A stretch of DNA of 64,000 nucleotides from an uncultured Clostridia bacterium (GCA_930990665.1 CAKNQN010000002.1:1-64000); one strand, 5' to 3'. Numbered from the stretch's first letter, positions 35,661 to 44,643 are shown. The notes: generated by a model not told the origin, from the letters alone. Numbers and translations: made by a program.

Positions 35661-36776
35661 ATGGCAAATTTGATCGATCAGATGGAAGAGCATATTTTTC
35701 AGGCGCAGATGGCGAGGCTTGGGCGACTGACGGGAAAGACGGTAGACGTCGCCTTTATCCGGGAGATGTACGACAGGGTGAAGGAGAGGTATGCGGAGGA
35801 GCTTCGGCGTCGGAAGATACGGCTGCGCGCGCTTGACGGTGCGCGGCTGGACGAAGTGGTCAGCTATATTTTTTACTACCATCTCTTTCATACATCGCAT
35901 CTGCCGCCTGCGCTGGTGTCTCGCCTGCAGGGCGAACAGGGCTATCGCGATATGCTCGTGCAGGATGTGGCGGTATATATCGTGATAAACGAGCATCTGA
36001 ACGTAGAAAAATATTCCAACACGTCTGCCTATTCGCCCGAGATCGCGGCATTCAATATGGCATGCAGTTATTCTCTGTTTATATTGGGTTCGCTGCGGGG
36101 CGAAGATCGCCGCATGAACGGCATCAACAATCTTTTCAAAAAGGCGCTCGTTACGATCAAGAGCGTTATCCATCTGCTCGCAGCGGGAAACAGTTGCGAT
36201 GCGGTGATCCTTTGGCGGCATCTGCATGAGCTGGAGTGCGTACTCATTGTACTCAATACCAGGGAAGACGAGCTGTTTTTTGAGTATATAAAGCACATGG
36301 AATATTTCGACCTGGAAAGCAATCCGAATGCAGAAGCGTTGCAGCGCCGCCTGTCGGAGGAATGCAAGGCGTTCGGCGTCAAAGAGCGCAACGCATTTAT
36401 AAATTACGGTTGGCTGGCGCATATTGATGAATTTCGCAGCGGGATGGGGAAGGAGTACCGATTGAATTTTAAGGACGGACTGCAAAAGATCGCGGGGCAG
36501 AGTGCGCGGCACGCCGCATATGCGAGCGCGAGCAAGATTCTGCATCCTTCTGCATGGGTCGTGACCATTCGCGACGACAATTTTTATAAATTCACCATCT
36601 TTGAGTTGCAGAGGTCGGTGGAAAACATTCTTTCGCTCATTAAAAAATTTGTGGCGCGTTACCGCGAATATTCGGTTCGTGCTCCCGAATGCGAAGCATA
36701 TTCCCGCACTATAGATGGGTATCTCGGCATGATCGCGCGCAACATGAAGATCGTTGCGGCCAAATATCGCCGTTGA
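35661..36776 (+). CDS. DUF5677 domain-containing protein
   Basis: This 371-residue soluble, mostly helical protein has the DUF5677 centre: SYSLFILGSLRGEDRRMNGINNLFKKALVTIKSVIHLLAAGNSCDAVILWRHLHE, a long helix pair with a conserved WRHLHE. The family has no firmly assigned activity. I chose the ATG at 35661, with GGGGAAAG in front, over the GTG at 35646. It stands alone, flanked by a repeat-bearing spacer and a hairpin, and I see no partner gene. Confidence 0.7.
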   Translation: MANLIDQMEEHIFQAQMARLGRLTGKTVDVAFIREMYDRVKERYAEELRRRKIRLRALDGARLDEVVSYIFYYHLFHTSHLPPALVSRLQGEQGYRDMLVQDVAVYIVINEHLNVEKYSNTSAYSPEIAAFNMACSYSLFILGSLRGEDRRMNGINNLFKKALVTIKSVIHLLAAGNSCDAVILWRHLHELECVLIVLNTREDELFFEYIKHMEYFDLESNPNAEALQRRLSEECKAFGVKERNAFINYGWLAHIDEFRSGMGKEYRLNFKDGLQKIAGQSARHAAYASASKILHPSAWVVTIRDDNFYKFTIFELQRSVENILSLIKKFVARYREYSVRAPECEAYSRTIDGYLGMIARNMKIVAAKYRR

Positions 36777-36806
36777 AAAAGCGGTTCTTTGTGGTTTGCG
36801 GACAAG

Positions 36807-36840
36807 CGATACCGCCCGCGCCGAGGCGCGGGCGGTATCG
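36807..36840. other. GC-rich hairpin after DUF5677 gene
   Basis: CGATACCGCCCGCGCC and its complement form a 16-bp stem. There is no T-tract, so termination is uncertain. Confidence 0.5.
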
Positions 36841-36900
36841 TGAAAGAGATGCAGGCAGAATAATAAACGGGCGGCAATAAAGTCCGTAAGGCCGGTTACG

Positions 36901-36931
36901 AAAAAAATCCCGCGCCGAAGCGCGGGATTTT
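36901..36931 (-). terminator. Terminator of the phosphopantetheinyl transferase gene
   Basis: AAAATCCCGCGC (36904-36915) pairs with GCGCGGGATTTT (36920-36931) around CGAA. On the minus strand the stem is followed by a T-tract, and the gene's stop codon overlaps the stem. Confidence 0.85.
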
Positions 36932-37443
36932 CAGATTTTGTCGGCAGGGCGGAGAGTATATTTCGTGTCGCTCCCGCAAAGGCTGAAAACGTAATTTTGA
37001 AAGGTAAATTGTGTGATCTGCTGTTCCTGTTTTTCGCCGCGGAAGTAGATATTTCCCTGTAAAAATTCCACTTTGCGCCAACAGGAGGCGAGCGATTCTC
37101 CCCAGAATTTGATGAAACTTTCGCGTGCCGTCCAATGTGCGAAGAAGTCAGAGAGGGAGGAGATCTCCTCTTTTTCCCGCTCGGTAAACCGTTGCAGCAC
37201 AGCGGGGCGCGCCTTTCCGTCCAGACTTTCGCAGTCCAGGCCGAGGCGTGTTTTGCCGACGGCGAGCGCTGTCAAACCCTTGCTGTGTGTCAGGTTGAAA
37301 TGCACTTTCCGCCCGGCGATGAAGGGTTTGCCGTTGATCGATCGCAGCAGCGCGTCAACCCGAATGTTGTAATATTTTTCGAGTATGGCGATGATGAAAT
37401 CGTCTGATTTGACATTTGCATAGGTATAATAGATGTCTATCAT
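36931..37443 (-). CDS. Sfp-type 4'-phosphopantetheinyl transferase
   Basis: The enzyme transfers the 4'-phosphopantetheine arm of CoA to a carrier protein. The 170-residue protein keeps the family motifs: GKPFI, FNLTHSKGLTALAVG, LGLDCESL (the Mg-binding G-x-D) and FFAHWTARESFIKFWG (W-x-x-K/R-E). It is shorter than Sfp (~224), closer to AcpS-like single-domain forms. I chose the ATG at 37443. No carrier protein or synthase gene is adjacent, so the target may be the fatty acid ACP. Confidence 0.82.
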   Translation of the reverse strand: MIDIYYTYANVKSDDFIIAILEKYYNIRVDALLRSINGKPFIAGRKVHFNLTHSKGLTALAVGKTRLGLDCESLDGKARPAVLQRFTEREKEEISSLSDFFAHWTARESFIKFWGESLASCWRKVEFLQGNIYFRGEKQEQQITQFTFQNYVFSLCGSDTKYTLRPADKI

Positions 37444-37449
37444 ACTTCT

Positions 37450-37477
37450 ATTATACCACAATATCCGATGAATGCAA
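37450..37477 (-). promoter_or_regulatory. Promoter nearly abutting the transferase start codon
   Basis: On the minus strand TTGCAT (37477-37472) and TATAAT (37455-37450) are separated by 16 bases. The ATG starts only six bases after the -10, so the transcript would be leaderless or nearly so. Confidence 0.55.
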
Positions 37478-37511
37478 GGGTATTTTGAAAATAAATGACA
37501 GGGAGACAGAA

Positions 37512-37985
37512 ATGGACAGGGCTGCTCGCGCCAAAGAAAATTTTCTGAAAGGTTACAACTGCACGCAGGCGGTGCTTCTGGCGTTCTCCGACGTGATCGG
37601 GCTGAGCGAGCGGGAAGCGCTCAAAGTTTCGGCGCCGTTTGGCGGCGGAGTGGGGCGGATGCGTGAAATTTGCGGCACTGTATCGGGCATGATGCTGGCG
37701 CTCGGGCTCATCTTTTACGATTCCGATCATGTGACGGCGGAGGAGAAAAAGGCGCTGTACGTGCGAGAGCAGGAACTGGCGTCCCGATTTCGTGCAGAAA
37801 ACGGTTCCATTGTCTGCCGCGAACTTCTTTCCGGGGTGAAGACGGACGCATCGCCCTATCCGGACGCGCGCACGCCGGAATATTATAAAAAACGACCCTG
37901 TCCGCAGCTTTGCGAACAAGCGGCTGCGATTCTGGAAGAGTATCTGCGCGAGCAGGGTGTTCTGACCGACGAGAGAGGGGAATAG
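37512..37985 (+). CDS. C_GCAxxG_C_C family redox-type protein
   Basis: This 157-residue protein has the family's spaced cysteines: GYNCTQAVLLAF, then APFGGGVGRMREICGTVSGMMLALGL, then CRELLSG and CPQLCEQAAAILEEYL. The family is widespread in anaerobes and thought to bind metal or act in redox chemistry, but no reaction is established. AGGGAG precedes the ATG. It lies one base upstream of the sugar-phosphate kinase gene and is probably cotranscribed. Confidence 0.82.
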   Translation: MDRAARAKENFLKGYNCTQAVLLAFSDVIGLSEREALKVSAPFGGGVGRMREICGTVSGMMLALGLIFYDSDHVTAEEKKALYVREQELASRFRAENGSIVCRELLSGVKTDASPYPDARTPEYYKKRPCPQLCEQAAAILEEYLREQGVLTDERGE

Positions 37986-37986
37986 T

Positions 37987-38889
37987 ATGATTCTGACGAT
38001 AACCTGCAATCCTGCTCTCGACTATGTGATGCGGCTTCCCGCGTTGCAGACGGGCGCAGTCAACCGTTCGGAGGGAGAGATACTGATCGCAGGCGGGAAA
38101 GGGATCAATGTGTCCGTGGTCCTGCGCCGTCTAGGCCTGGATTCGACGGCGAGCGGATTTCTTGCCGGGTTTGTGGGGGAAGAGATCCTGCGTCGCTGTG
38201 CGGCCGAGGGGATAAATACAGATTTTGTGCGCACGGACGGGTGCAGCCGTATCAACGTAAAGCTGCGTGCGGGGCTGGAGACGGACATCAACGCCGCGGG
38301 ACCGGAAATTTCCGAGGACGCATACGATTGCCTTTTGCAAAAACTTTCCGCTTTGCAAGGGAAAGACGTGGCGGTATTTGCGGGCAGCGCTCCGCCTTCG
38401 CTGAGTGAAGAAAAGTATGCCGCGCTCATGCGGCGGGCGTGCAGTGCCCGACTGGCGGTCGATGCTTCCGGCAGCCTTTTACGGCGCGCCGTACAGATGC
38501 GCCCCTGGCTGATCAAGCCCAACCGGGAGGAACTTTGCGGTCTGTTTGGCCGAAAGGGTGCGACACTCTCCGAGGTGAGGCAGATGGCGCGAGAACTGTA
38601 CGGATCGGGGGTAAAAAATGTACTTGTCAGCCTGGGCGCGGAGGGCGCGTTTCTCTGCGGAGAGAGCGGGCGGGAATATTTCATGCCTGCGTATGCGGGG
38701 GATGCCGTCGATTCGGTCGGCGCGGGAGATTCCATGCTTGCCGGCTTTCTGGCGGGACGGGAATCCGGCTTCGGAGAAGAGGAATCCCTTCGCCTTGGCG
38801 CTGCCGCGGGCGCCGCGACGGCGTTTTGCGTCGGACTCGCTTCGCGCGGCGCGATCCTCCAACTCTTCGAAAAAAAAGATCGGACATGA
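37987..38889 (+). CDS. 1-phosphofructokinase/tagatose-6-phosphate kinase (PfkB family)
   Basis: This 300-residue PfkB-family kinase resembles FruK/LacC: the start MILTITCNPALDYVM, the substrate loop GGKGINVSVVLRRLG and the catalytic anion hole DSVGAGDSMLAGFLAG with the base Asp. It phosphorylates a fructose-1-phosphate or tagatose-6-phosphate type substrate. No phosphotransferase system or fruR-like regulator is next to it, so the choice between substrates remains open. A terminator follows directly. Confidence 0.85.
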   Translation: MILTITCNPALDYVMRLPALQTGAVNRSEGEILIAGGKGINVSVVLRRLGLDSTASGFLAGFVGEEILRRCAAEGINTDFVRTDGCSRINVKLRAGLETDINAAGPEISEDAYDCLLQKLSALQGKDVAVFAGSAPPSLSEEKYAALMRRACSARLAVDASGSLLRRAVQMRPWLIKPNREELCGLFGRKGATLSEVRQMARELYGSGVKNVLVSLGAEGAFLCGESGREYFMPAYAGDAVDSVGAGDSMLAGFLAGRESGFGEEESLRLGAAAGAATAFCVGLASRGAILQLFEKKDRT

Positions 38890-38894
38890 AAGTT

Positions 38895-38928
38895 TGCCGC
38901 GCAAGGCAGATCCTTGCGCGGCACTTTT
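38895..38928 (+). terminator. Terminator after the PfkB-family gene
   Basis: TGCCGCGCAAGG (38895-38906) pairs with CCTTGCGCGGCA (38912-38923) around a 5-base loop, followed by CTTTTG. The next ~215 bases (38930-39145) hold only a short unconvincing frame starting ATGATGGCC at 39034. Confidence 0.88.
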
Positions 38929-39145
38929 GTTCTTTGGGGATCGATTCGTCTTGGTATGTATCAAAAAAGAGGGAGAATAAACAGAGTGCAGAAGACGGGA
39001 CGCGGAAGATTGTATTTCGCAAAAAAATTTTAAGATGATGGCCGAGTACGAGGTACGCGATGCGGAAAAGTGCGTATCGTCTGAGAGGCGCCGTAAAATC
39101 AAAAAGGTGGCGTCGCATTTCGGACATGGGGTCGGACACCGAAAA

Positions 39146-39185
39146 ACATGCGGCGGGTGCATTTCTGCACCCGCCGCATGTTTTT
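39146..39185. terminator. Bidirectional terminator before the GDSL gene
   Basis: A 16-bp perfect stem (39146-39161 with 39166-39181) and loop TTTC have T-tracts on both strands. On the minus strand it terminates the GDSL hydrolase gene. Confidence 0.88.
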
Positions 39186-39212
39186 ACGTCGAAAAGTGAG
39201 GATGGTCAAAAG

Positions 39213-39980
39213 TCAGGATGCGCAAACTCTTCCGAGGAAGGGGTAATTTGCGCGGATGAATGCGGAGACCGCATCGGCGATCACGGCATGCCCCTTTGCA
39301 TTGGGGTGAACGCCGTCTTCGGCGAGGAAGGAAAGGCAATCGCGCTGCCATAACAGGGGAGTGCGGATATCGATGCAGCGGCAGCCGTGTTCTGCCGCCT
39401 TGCGCAAGATCGCGTTGCTGTAGCATTCCTGATGGCGGGCGATGTTGCTCAGGTCGCCGTGCAGAAATGTAAGAACGCTTTCTCCGTCTGCGCGGCGGGA
39501 AATCACGTTTTGAAAATAGCGCTGCGAATCGATGGGCGGAAGCAGAGTGAACACGGGGAAGATACATTCCTTTCTGAACAGGCCCATGAGTTTGTCGAGA
39601 AGGTCTTCGAATTCGGAAAGGGGAGTTACCGGCTGGTGTTCCGCCAGCGGGTCAGCCGCGACGTCTGCCCAGTCGTAATCGGAATCGTTTCCGCCGAGAG
39701 AAATGACGGGAACTTTGTGCTGTGTCTGATTTTCCTGTAACCAGCGTTGAAAATAACCTTTATCAAAGCACCGTTTGAGCGTCTGGCCGTAAACGGAAAA
39801 GTTTTCGATTTCCAGCCCGAATTGATCGGAAACCAGAGTTACCGCATTTTTTTCTATGCGTGCGACTTTTCCGTCCTCTAAGTACAGTCCTTTGGGGATA
39901 GAGTCGCCGAATACGGTGATGTGGGTATCGCGGCGCCCGGATTTCGCCGCGCCGCGCGGGTCGTTGCGTTTATGTTTCAA
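39213..39980 (-). CDS. SGNH/GDSL-family hydrolase
   Basis: This 255-residue hydrolase of the SGNH fold probably removes acyl groups from an ester substrate. Block I is FGDSIPKG with Ser27 as nucleophile, block III is LGGNDSDYDW, and block V is DGVHPNAKGH with the catalytic Asp/His. I chose a TTG start at 39980 because GGAGG lies seven bases upstream; the frame is open upstream but that part is Arg/Lys-rich, covers repeat-like sequence and lacks a ribosome site. No signal peptide is visible, so it is likely cytoplasmic. Confidence 0.78.
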   Translation of the reverse strand: MKHKRNDPRGAAKSGRRDTHITVFGDSIPKGLYLEDGKVARIEKNAVTLVSDQFGLEIENFSVYGQTLKRCFDKGYFQRWLQENQTQHKVPVISLGGNDSDYDWADVAADPLAEHQPVTPLSEFEDLLDKLMGLFRKECIFPVFTLLPPIDSQRYFQNVISRRADGESVLTFLHGDLSNIARHQECYSNAILRKAAEHGCRCIDIRTPLLWQRDCLSFLAEDGVHPNAKGHAVIADAVSAFIRANYPFLGRVCAS

Positions 39981-40180
39981 GAATCGCCCTCCTGTGTCCG
40001 CTCCGAAAGTTTGCTTTGGACGAATCCGTCCGCTCTCGGCGCTTTGCCGTGTATTCTGCCAATCTGTACGGCGTCTTGTCTTGTGTGCTCGCTTTTGTCT
40101 TATGGTGTCATTGTGTCGGGTATTTGCCCTTGCCATGTCCACTCAATTCATAAAGTACCTTATCTTATAAGCCATCTTAT

Positions 40181-40288
40181 GTTTGACATACACCCGCCAA
40201 CTTGTTCGGAATTTTGCTTTGTCGGTGATACTGCGTTTGACATACATCCGCCAACTTGTGCGATATTTTATTTTGCCGGCGATTCTGA
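40181..40288. repeat. Two adjoining 54 bp tandem repeats
   Basis: Copies 40181-40234 and 40235-40288 both begin GTTTGACATACA and share CCGCCAACTTGT; they differ at about ten positions. A weaker third copy may follow to ~40330. The ~640-base spacer 40143-40784 contains no convincing gene. Confidence 0.75.
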
Positions 40289-40379
40289 GCCGGTCATGCG
40301 CCCGCAAATTTATATAGCACATTGACTTGTGCATCTGTTCCCGGCTATACGTTGTGCGATCAGTACTTTATAGATCTTG

Positions 40380-40444
40380 TGTATTTGTCCGCCTCGTGCT
40401 ATTCAGACTTTAGTTTTTGTATGCCTTCCGCCTCGTGCTATTCA
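40380..40444. repeat. Short direct repeat with 39 bp period
   Basis: CCGCCTCGTGCTATTCA occurs at 40389-40405 and 40428-40444, each preceded by TGTAT. It lies in the same spacer as the 54 bp repeats. Confidence 0.7.
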
Positions 40445-40698
40445 ATCGAAAATGATTTACTGTGCGGTGGCGTACTTGATACTCAGAATTTTTCCCTTCT
40501 TTTTCCCGAAGAAGTATCGTCGGTTTCTGTCTGTATTATACGGCGGCGAAGGGGAAAAGTAAACCTACTCCTTCATTTGGCGGTTATACTCTCTGATTTC
40601 TTATAGTAGAGAGCAAAAATTTGACTCTACCGACAGTAGAGTTGTCAGAATTTACGGGTGAAAAGATTGAAAAATTTCTGACAAAGCATAAAAAAGGA

Positions 40699-40727
40699 TT
40701 GCATCATGGTTTTTTGTAGTATATAAT
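40699..40727 (+). promoter_or_regulatory. Promoter of the HTH-membrane protein gene
   Basis: TTGCAT (40699-40704) and TATAAT (40722-40727) are 17 bases apart. Confidence 0.65.
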
Positions 40728-40784
40728 AGAAACAAGGAATACCGCAGTGTGCGGTGTTTGTGATAAAGTATTGAGCGGGCATAT

Positions 40785-41411
40785 ATGTCTGCGTTAGTGA
40801 AAGCGGTAGTGGAAATGGAAGATCTGAAATTTACGGTGGCCCGCAATCTGGCCCGCTGCCGAAGGGCGTGCGGCTATACGCAGTTGCAGGTTGCGGAAAA
40901 ACTCAATTATTCGGATAAAGCGGTGTCCAAGTGGGAACGCGGTGAAAGTCTGCCCGATGTAGCGGTGCTGGTGGAACTGGCGCGGCTGTACGGCGTTTCG
41001 CTCGATTATCTCGTACGGGAAGAAAGCCCGCGCAAGGCGGCGCCTGTCTCCGCGGTCAGGAACCGCCGCCGTATTCTTGTGACGGTCATGAGCTGTCTGC
41101 TGGTTTGGGTCGTGGCGGTGGCGGCTTATTTTCTCTCGCTCATGTTCGGGGCGAAGGGTCCGGTTTGGCTCGCTTACATCTGGGCACTCCCGGCCGACGG
41201 AATACTCTGCGTCGTTTTTGCCAGCGTATGGGGAAATAAATACCTGCGCACGGCAGCAGTATCCTTTCTTCTTTGGATGGCAGCGCTGGCGCTTTATTTA
41301 AGTGTTCCTGTCGCATACAACTGGTCGATCTTTATCCTGGGGGCGCTTTTGCAGGCGCTTGCCGTATTCTGGTTTCTTTTGCGGACGCCCCGTTCTGCTC
41401 CGCGCAGCTGA
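40785..41411 (+). CDS. XRE-type HTH protein with C-terminal membrane helices
   Basis: Residues ~15-75 form an XRE/Cro helix-turn-helix (LARCRRACGYTQLQVAEKLNYSDKAVSKWERGESLPD), followed by a short linker and about four hydrophobic helices to residue ~205. Such DNA-binding membrane proteins are common in Clostridia and probably sense a membrane signal. The ATG at 40815 (MEDLKF) is an alternative start. The following 41412-41602 contains no gene. Confidence 0.8.
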   Translation: MSALVKAVVEMEDLKFTVARNLARCRRACGYTQLQVAEKLNYSDKAVSKWERGESLPDVAVLVELARLYGVSLDYLVREESPRKAAPVSAVRNRRRILVTVMSCLLVWVVAVAAYFLSLMFGAKGPVWLAYIWALPADGILCVVFASVWGNKYLRTAAVSFLLWMAALALYLSVPVAYNWSIFILGALLQALAVFWFLLRTPRSAPRS

Positions 41412-41602
41412 TCGTCCCTCTTTAAGATACGGGCGCTGACGATGGATTGCCGGCAATCCCGGAACGAATATTTTTCGCCGCGTACCTGATTGCCCCTTTC
41501 ATGGCAGTGGCTGTTGGGAATGCGAAAATTTTCATTGTCGCACAAGAAAGTTTATTCCGACCCGCCACTTAAATCCAAGGTGTTTTGGAGCGCATCAAAC
41601 GA

Positions 41603-41632
41603 TTGCGCGGCGGGCGTGTATTGTGGTATAAT
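41603..41632 (+). promoter_or_regulatory. Promoter of the alr operon
   Basis: TTGCGC (41603-41608) and TATAAT (41627-41632) are 18 bases apart, 75 bases upstream of alr. The tightly packed genes alr to rsmD probably form one transcript. Confidence 0.6.
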
Positions 41633-41707
41633 AATAGAAAGTGCTGTTCGCCCTTTTCCGTGAAAGTTCATATACTGATATGAACAGGAATGGCGGGAGG
41701 GGAGAGG

Positions 41708-42733
41708 ATGCAGCAAAACAGGGCATGGATCCGTACGGACATATTGCGTGCGAATGCGCAGTATTTCCGATCGCGGTCGAAGGGAGCGGCGCTTTGCGCC
41801 GTGGTCAAGGCAGACGGATACGGGCACGGCGCGGCGATGACGGCGCAGGCTTTGTCGGGCGTGGCGGACATGTACGCCGTATCGCTCGTGGAAGAAGGCG
41901 CGCGGCTGCGGCAGGCGGGGATTGGCGAAGATATTCTCGTTCTGACTCCGCCCCTTACCGAAGAAGAAGTGGTGCGCGGCGCGCACTACGGCCTGCTTTT
42001 CACGGTGGGAGACGGGGCGGATTACGCGCTTCTTGCGCGCGTTTCGGAGAAGTGCGGCTTTTGTACGCGCTGTCACATCAAGGTGAATACGGGAATGAAC
42101 CGTTACGGCTTTTCCATGGCGGAATTCCGCGCCTTTGTTCGTGGGCAGCTGAGTGATTTTGTGCAGGCGGAAGGCATCTATTCGCACTTTTACCGCCCGG
42201 AAGACGGGGCCGTGACGCGCGCACAGTATGAAAGATTACTCGTATTTTGCCGCCTTGCGGAGCGCACATTCGGCAAGCTGGTCAGACATATTTCCGCCAC
42301 GGGCGGTGTGCTTGCCTCGGAAGATTACTGCCTGGACATGGTACGTGTGGGGATCGGGATATACGGCTATCTGCCATCCGGTTTTTCTCTGCCGGAAGGC
42401 ACAATCCGTCCCGCCATGCGGATCGATTCCACGGTAGCGGCCGTGCACCGATACAGGTTCGGCGGGGCCGGATATGGATCTTACGTTCCGAAATGCCGGC
42501 AGCTGAGCACGGTTCGCACGGGCTATGCAGACGGTTTTTTCCGCAGCATGCAGGGGGCGAACAATCTGTGCATGGACGCGCGGGTCGCGGAGATTTCGGC
42601 AAAAAAATACGATGACGTATGTGTATTTTCGGATGCAGACGCGTATGCCGCGGCGCACGGTACCATATCGTACGAGGCGCTTGTGCGAATAGCAGGCAGG
42701 GCGGTGAAGATGTATGTTGACGGAGAAAGATGA
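41708..42733 (+). CDS. alr: Alanine racemase
   Basis: This PLP enzyme interconverts L- and D-alanine for peptidoglycan. The PLP lysine is Lys34 in AVVKADGYGHG. HIKVNTGMNRYGF and VRVGIGIYGYLPS are conserved barrel motifs, and the second-domain tyrosine lies in GAGYGSYVPK. I chose the ATG at 41708 because GGAGGGGAGAGG directly precedes it; an in-frame ATG at 41690 lacks a good ribosome site. Length is 341, slightly short of the usual ~370. It overlaps the next gene by 20 bases. Confidence 0.9.
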   Translation: MQQNRAWIRTDILRANAQYFRSRSKGAALCAVVKADGYGHGAAMTAQALSGVADMYAVSLVEEGARLRQAGIGEDILVLTPPLTEEEVVRGAHYGLLFTVGDGADYALLARVSEKCGFCTRCHIKVNTGMNRYGFSMAEFRAFVRGQLSDFVQAEGIYSHFYRPEDGAVTRAQYERLLVFCRLAERTFGKLVRHISATGGVLASEDYCLDMVRVGIGIYGYLPSGFSLPEGTIRPAMRIDSTVAAVHRYRFGGAGYGSYVPKCRQLSTVRTGYADGFFRSMQGANNLCMDARVAEISAKKYDDVCVFSDADAYAAAHGTISYEALVRIAGRAVKMYVDGER

Positions 42734-43271
42734 AATGCGGCGCGCCATGAAGGCGCGCCGCGCCGCCGCGGAGGACAGGCCTTTGCGCGACGAAAAGATC
42801 TTTCAGAATTTCATATCCCGGTTCGGGAACGCAGGGGACAGGTATTTCGTGTATATGTCTTTCGGCAGTGAAGCTGACACGCATCGCATCATTGCAGAGC
42901 TCATGCGGCGGGACAAGCGGGTGTACCTTCCCCGGACGAAGGGAAAGGAGATGGAGCTTGTCCGATATACGGGCCAGCCGCTTGTGCGAGGTGCGTTCGG
43001 AATAGCGGAGCCGGGCGGAGAGGCGGAAGAAGTCTTTCCGGAGGTCTGTGTGCTGCCTCTTTTGGCGGCGGACGGGGAATGCCGGCGCCTCGGATACGGC
43101 GGCGGATTTTATGACAGGTATTTGGCGGAAAGAGGAAAAACGGCGCTGAAAGTCGGCATCTGCTACGATTTTCAGATTGTCGGAAAGATACCCGCGGAGC
43201 GGCACGATGTGCCGTTGGATGCGATCGTGACAGATGCGCGCATCTTCTGCCGGGGAACAACGGAGGAATGA
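42714..43271 (+). CDS. 5-formyltetrahydrofolate cyclo-ligase
   Basis: The enzyme converts 5-formyl-THF to 5,10-methenyl-THF using ATP. The 185-residue protein has the N-terminal basic helix KDEMRRAMKARRAAA, the segment YMSFGSEADTHRII, and the diagnostic LGYGGGFYDRYLA. It overlaps alr by 20 bases and is followed by overlapping or abutting genes, so it belongs to the same operon. Confidence 0.9.
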   Translation: MLTEKDEMRRAMKARRAAAEDRPLRDEKIFQNFISRFGNAGDRYFVYMSFGSEADTHRIIAELMRRDKRVYLPRTKGKEMELVRYTGQPLVRGAFGIAEPGGEAEEVFPEVCVLPLLAADGECRRLGYGGGFYDRYLAERGKTALKVGICYDFQIVGKIPAERHDVPLDAIVTDARIFCRGTTEE

Positions 43272-43273
43272 TT

Positions 43274-43954
43274 ATGTCTTCAATGATCAAAAAGATCGGC
43301 TGGGAAACGGTAGAATATCTTCGTCGGTCTGTTGCGCCCTTTTTCATCAAGATGATGACGGGACTTACGATGCTTGCGATCTCGCTCATCCAGAACAATG
43401 CGCTTGCGATCTGTCTGATGGCGGCGATGTTTGTGATCGACTGCGTGCTATCGTTCATCCTTCTGCGCGGAACGGGCGAAACGGCTTACAAAATGAAGGT
43501 TGTCGGGCAGCTGCGCCGGGAAAACAGGCCTACCGGTATCAACGCAACGTCGCTGGGAACCTATCGTCCCTGCAAGGAATATCGTCCATATAAGGGCGCG
43601 ACCATCGCGTTGTTTATATCTCTCATCCCGATCATCCTCATACTCGTGGGCGCGATCGGGAACAATACCGGCGCGCGCGTCGCTCTTATGATCCTTTCCG
43701 GCTGGGTGTATATGCCCGCCTATCTGATCATTTCCGTCATGAAGGGGCCCATGCCCGAGGATTATACGGGGGTCTGGATCGGAAACGAGACGCTGTGGTG
43801 GGGCTTTGTGCTCATAGCGGTGTTTGTGGCGGTTTCGGCGGTCGCGTATGTGATGGGCGGGAACCGTGAAAAGGTCCGCCAGTACATGCTTACGCGCAGG
43901 ACCGAATCGGTGGATGCGGCGATGAACAACCGCACCAAGGGGGAAAAGCGGTGA
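43274..43954 (+). CDS. Membrane protein of unknown function
   Basis: This 226-residue protein has about four to five hydrophobic segments (near 20-40, 45-60, 100-125, 130-150 and 175-195) and a cytoplasmic basic tail ending MNNRTKGEKR. I recognise no family. GGAGG favours the ATG at 43274 over the one at 43268. Its stop overlaps the GTG of rsmD. Position between folate, cell wall and ribosome genes gives no clear functional hint. Confidence 0.75.
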   Translation: MSSMIKKIGWETVEYLRRSVAPFFIKMMTGLTMLAISLIQNNALAICLMAAMFVIDCVLSFILLRGTGETAYKMKVVGQLRRENRPTGINATSLGTYRPCKEYRPYKGATIALFISLIPIILILVGAIGNNTGARVALMILSGWVYMPAYLIISVMKGPMPEDYTGVWIGNETLWWGFVLIAVFVAVSAVAYVMGGNREKVRQYMLTRRTESVDAAMNNRTKGEKR

Positions 43955-44487
43955 GGATCATCGGCGGAAAATACAGAGGCCGCACGCTGGTGCCCTTCAA
44001 AGGGGAGGACGTGCGTCCCACGGCAGACCGCACCAAAGAGGCGCTCTTTAACATTTTGGCGCCCGAGATCAGCGGTGCGAATATGCTCGACCTGTTCTGC
44101 GGCAGCGGCAGTGTGGGGCTGGAAGCGATCTCGCGCGGCGCAGATCTGGTGGTGTTCAACGACGCCTCGCGCGACAGCCTCGCCATACTGGAAAAGAACC
44201 TGGCGCTGATCCGGGAGAAAGAGAGCGCCAAGATCTACAACCTCGATTATCGCGCGCTGTTGCAGCGGTTGGATATCACTTTTGACATTATTTTTCTCGA
44301 CCCGCCTTATAAGAGCGATGCGGGGGAGGATGCGCTTCGGCTGATCGCCGAACGGAAACTTCTGAACACGGGCGGCATAGCGGTGTTGGAAAGCGACCGC
44401 CCCTTTGAAGGGGAGATCCCGCAGCTTGTCAAGTATGACGAGCGCCGCTACGGCATCGCCCGCCTGACTTTTTTCACGCCGGACTGA
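43951..44487 (+). CDS. rsmD: 16S rRNA (guanine966-N2)-methyltransferase RsmD
   Basis: RsmD methylates G966 of 16S rRNA. The protein starts MRIIGGKYRGRTL, has the RPTADRTKEALFNIL motif, the SAM-binding LDLFCGSGSVGLEAISRGA and the catalytic IIFLDPPY. The start is GTG, overlapping the previous stop. The next gene is coaD, the usual neighbour in Firmicutes (ylbH-ylbI in B. subtilis). The 156-base gap to coaD holds GC-rich inverted segments but no clear T-tract. Confidence 0.93.
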   Translation: MRIIGGKYRGRTLVPFKGEDVRPTADRTKEALFNILAPEISGANMLDLFCGSGSVGLEAISRGADLVVFNDASRDSLAILEKNLALIREKESAKIYNLDYRALLQRLDITFDIIFLDPPYKSDAGEDALRLIAERKLLNTGGIAVLESDRPFEGEIPQLVKYDERRYGIARLTFFTPD

Positions 44488-44643
44488 GTTGAGTCCGGCC
44501 GCATCACATCGGCGAGATCGGACGGTTTTGCTTACCCCCCGGGGAGATTTTTTGCCCGGCCATCTTGCTTTGGCAAGGTTACCGTCGTCCGGCCGCCGCA
44601 TGGCATCGGCATGGCGGCCAGTGCCGTTGAGGGAGGAACGAAA

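Noticed and set aside
39034..39180. Short plus-strand frame starting ATGATGGCC
   Set aside because: It ends in a terminator hairpin, has no good ribosome site and no recognisable pattern.
39981..40142. N-terminal extension of the GDSL hydrolase
   Set aside because: Although open, it is Arg/Lys-rich, lacks a ribosome site, and a TTG with GGAGG fits the family start.
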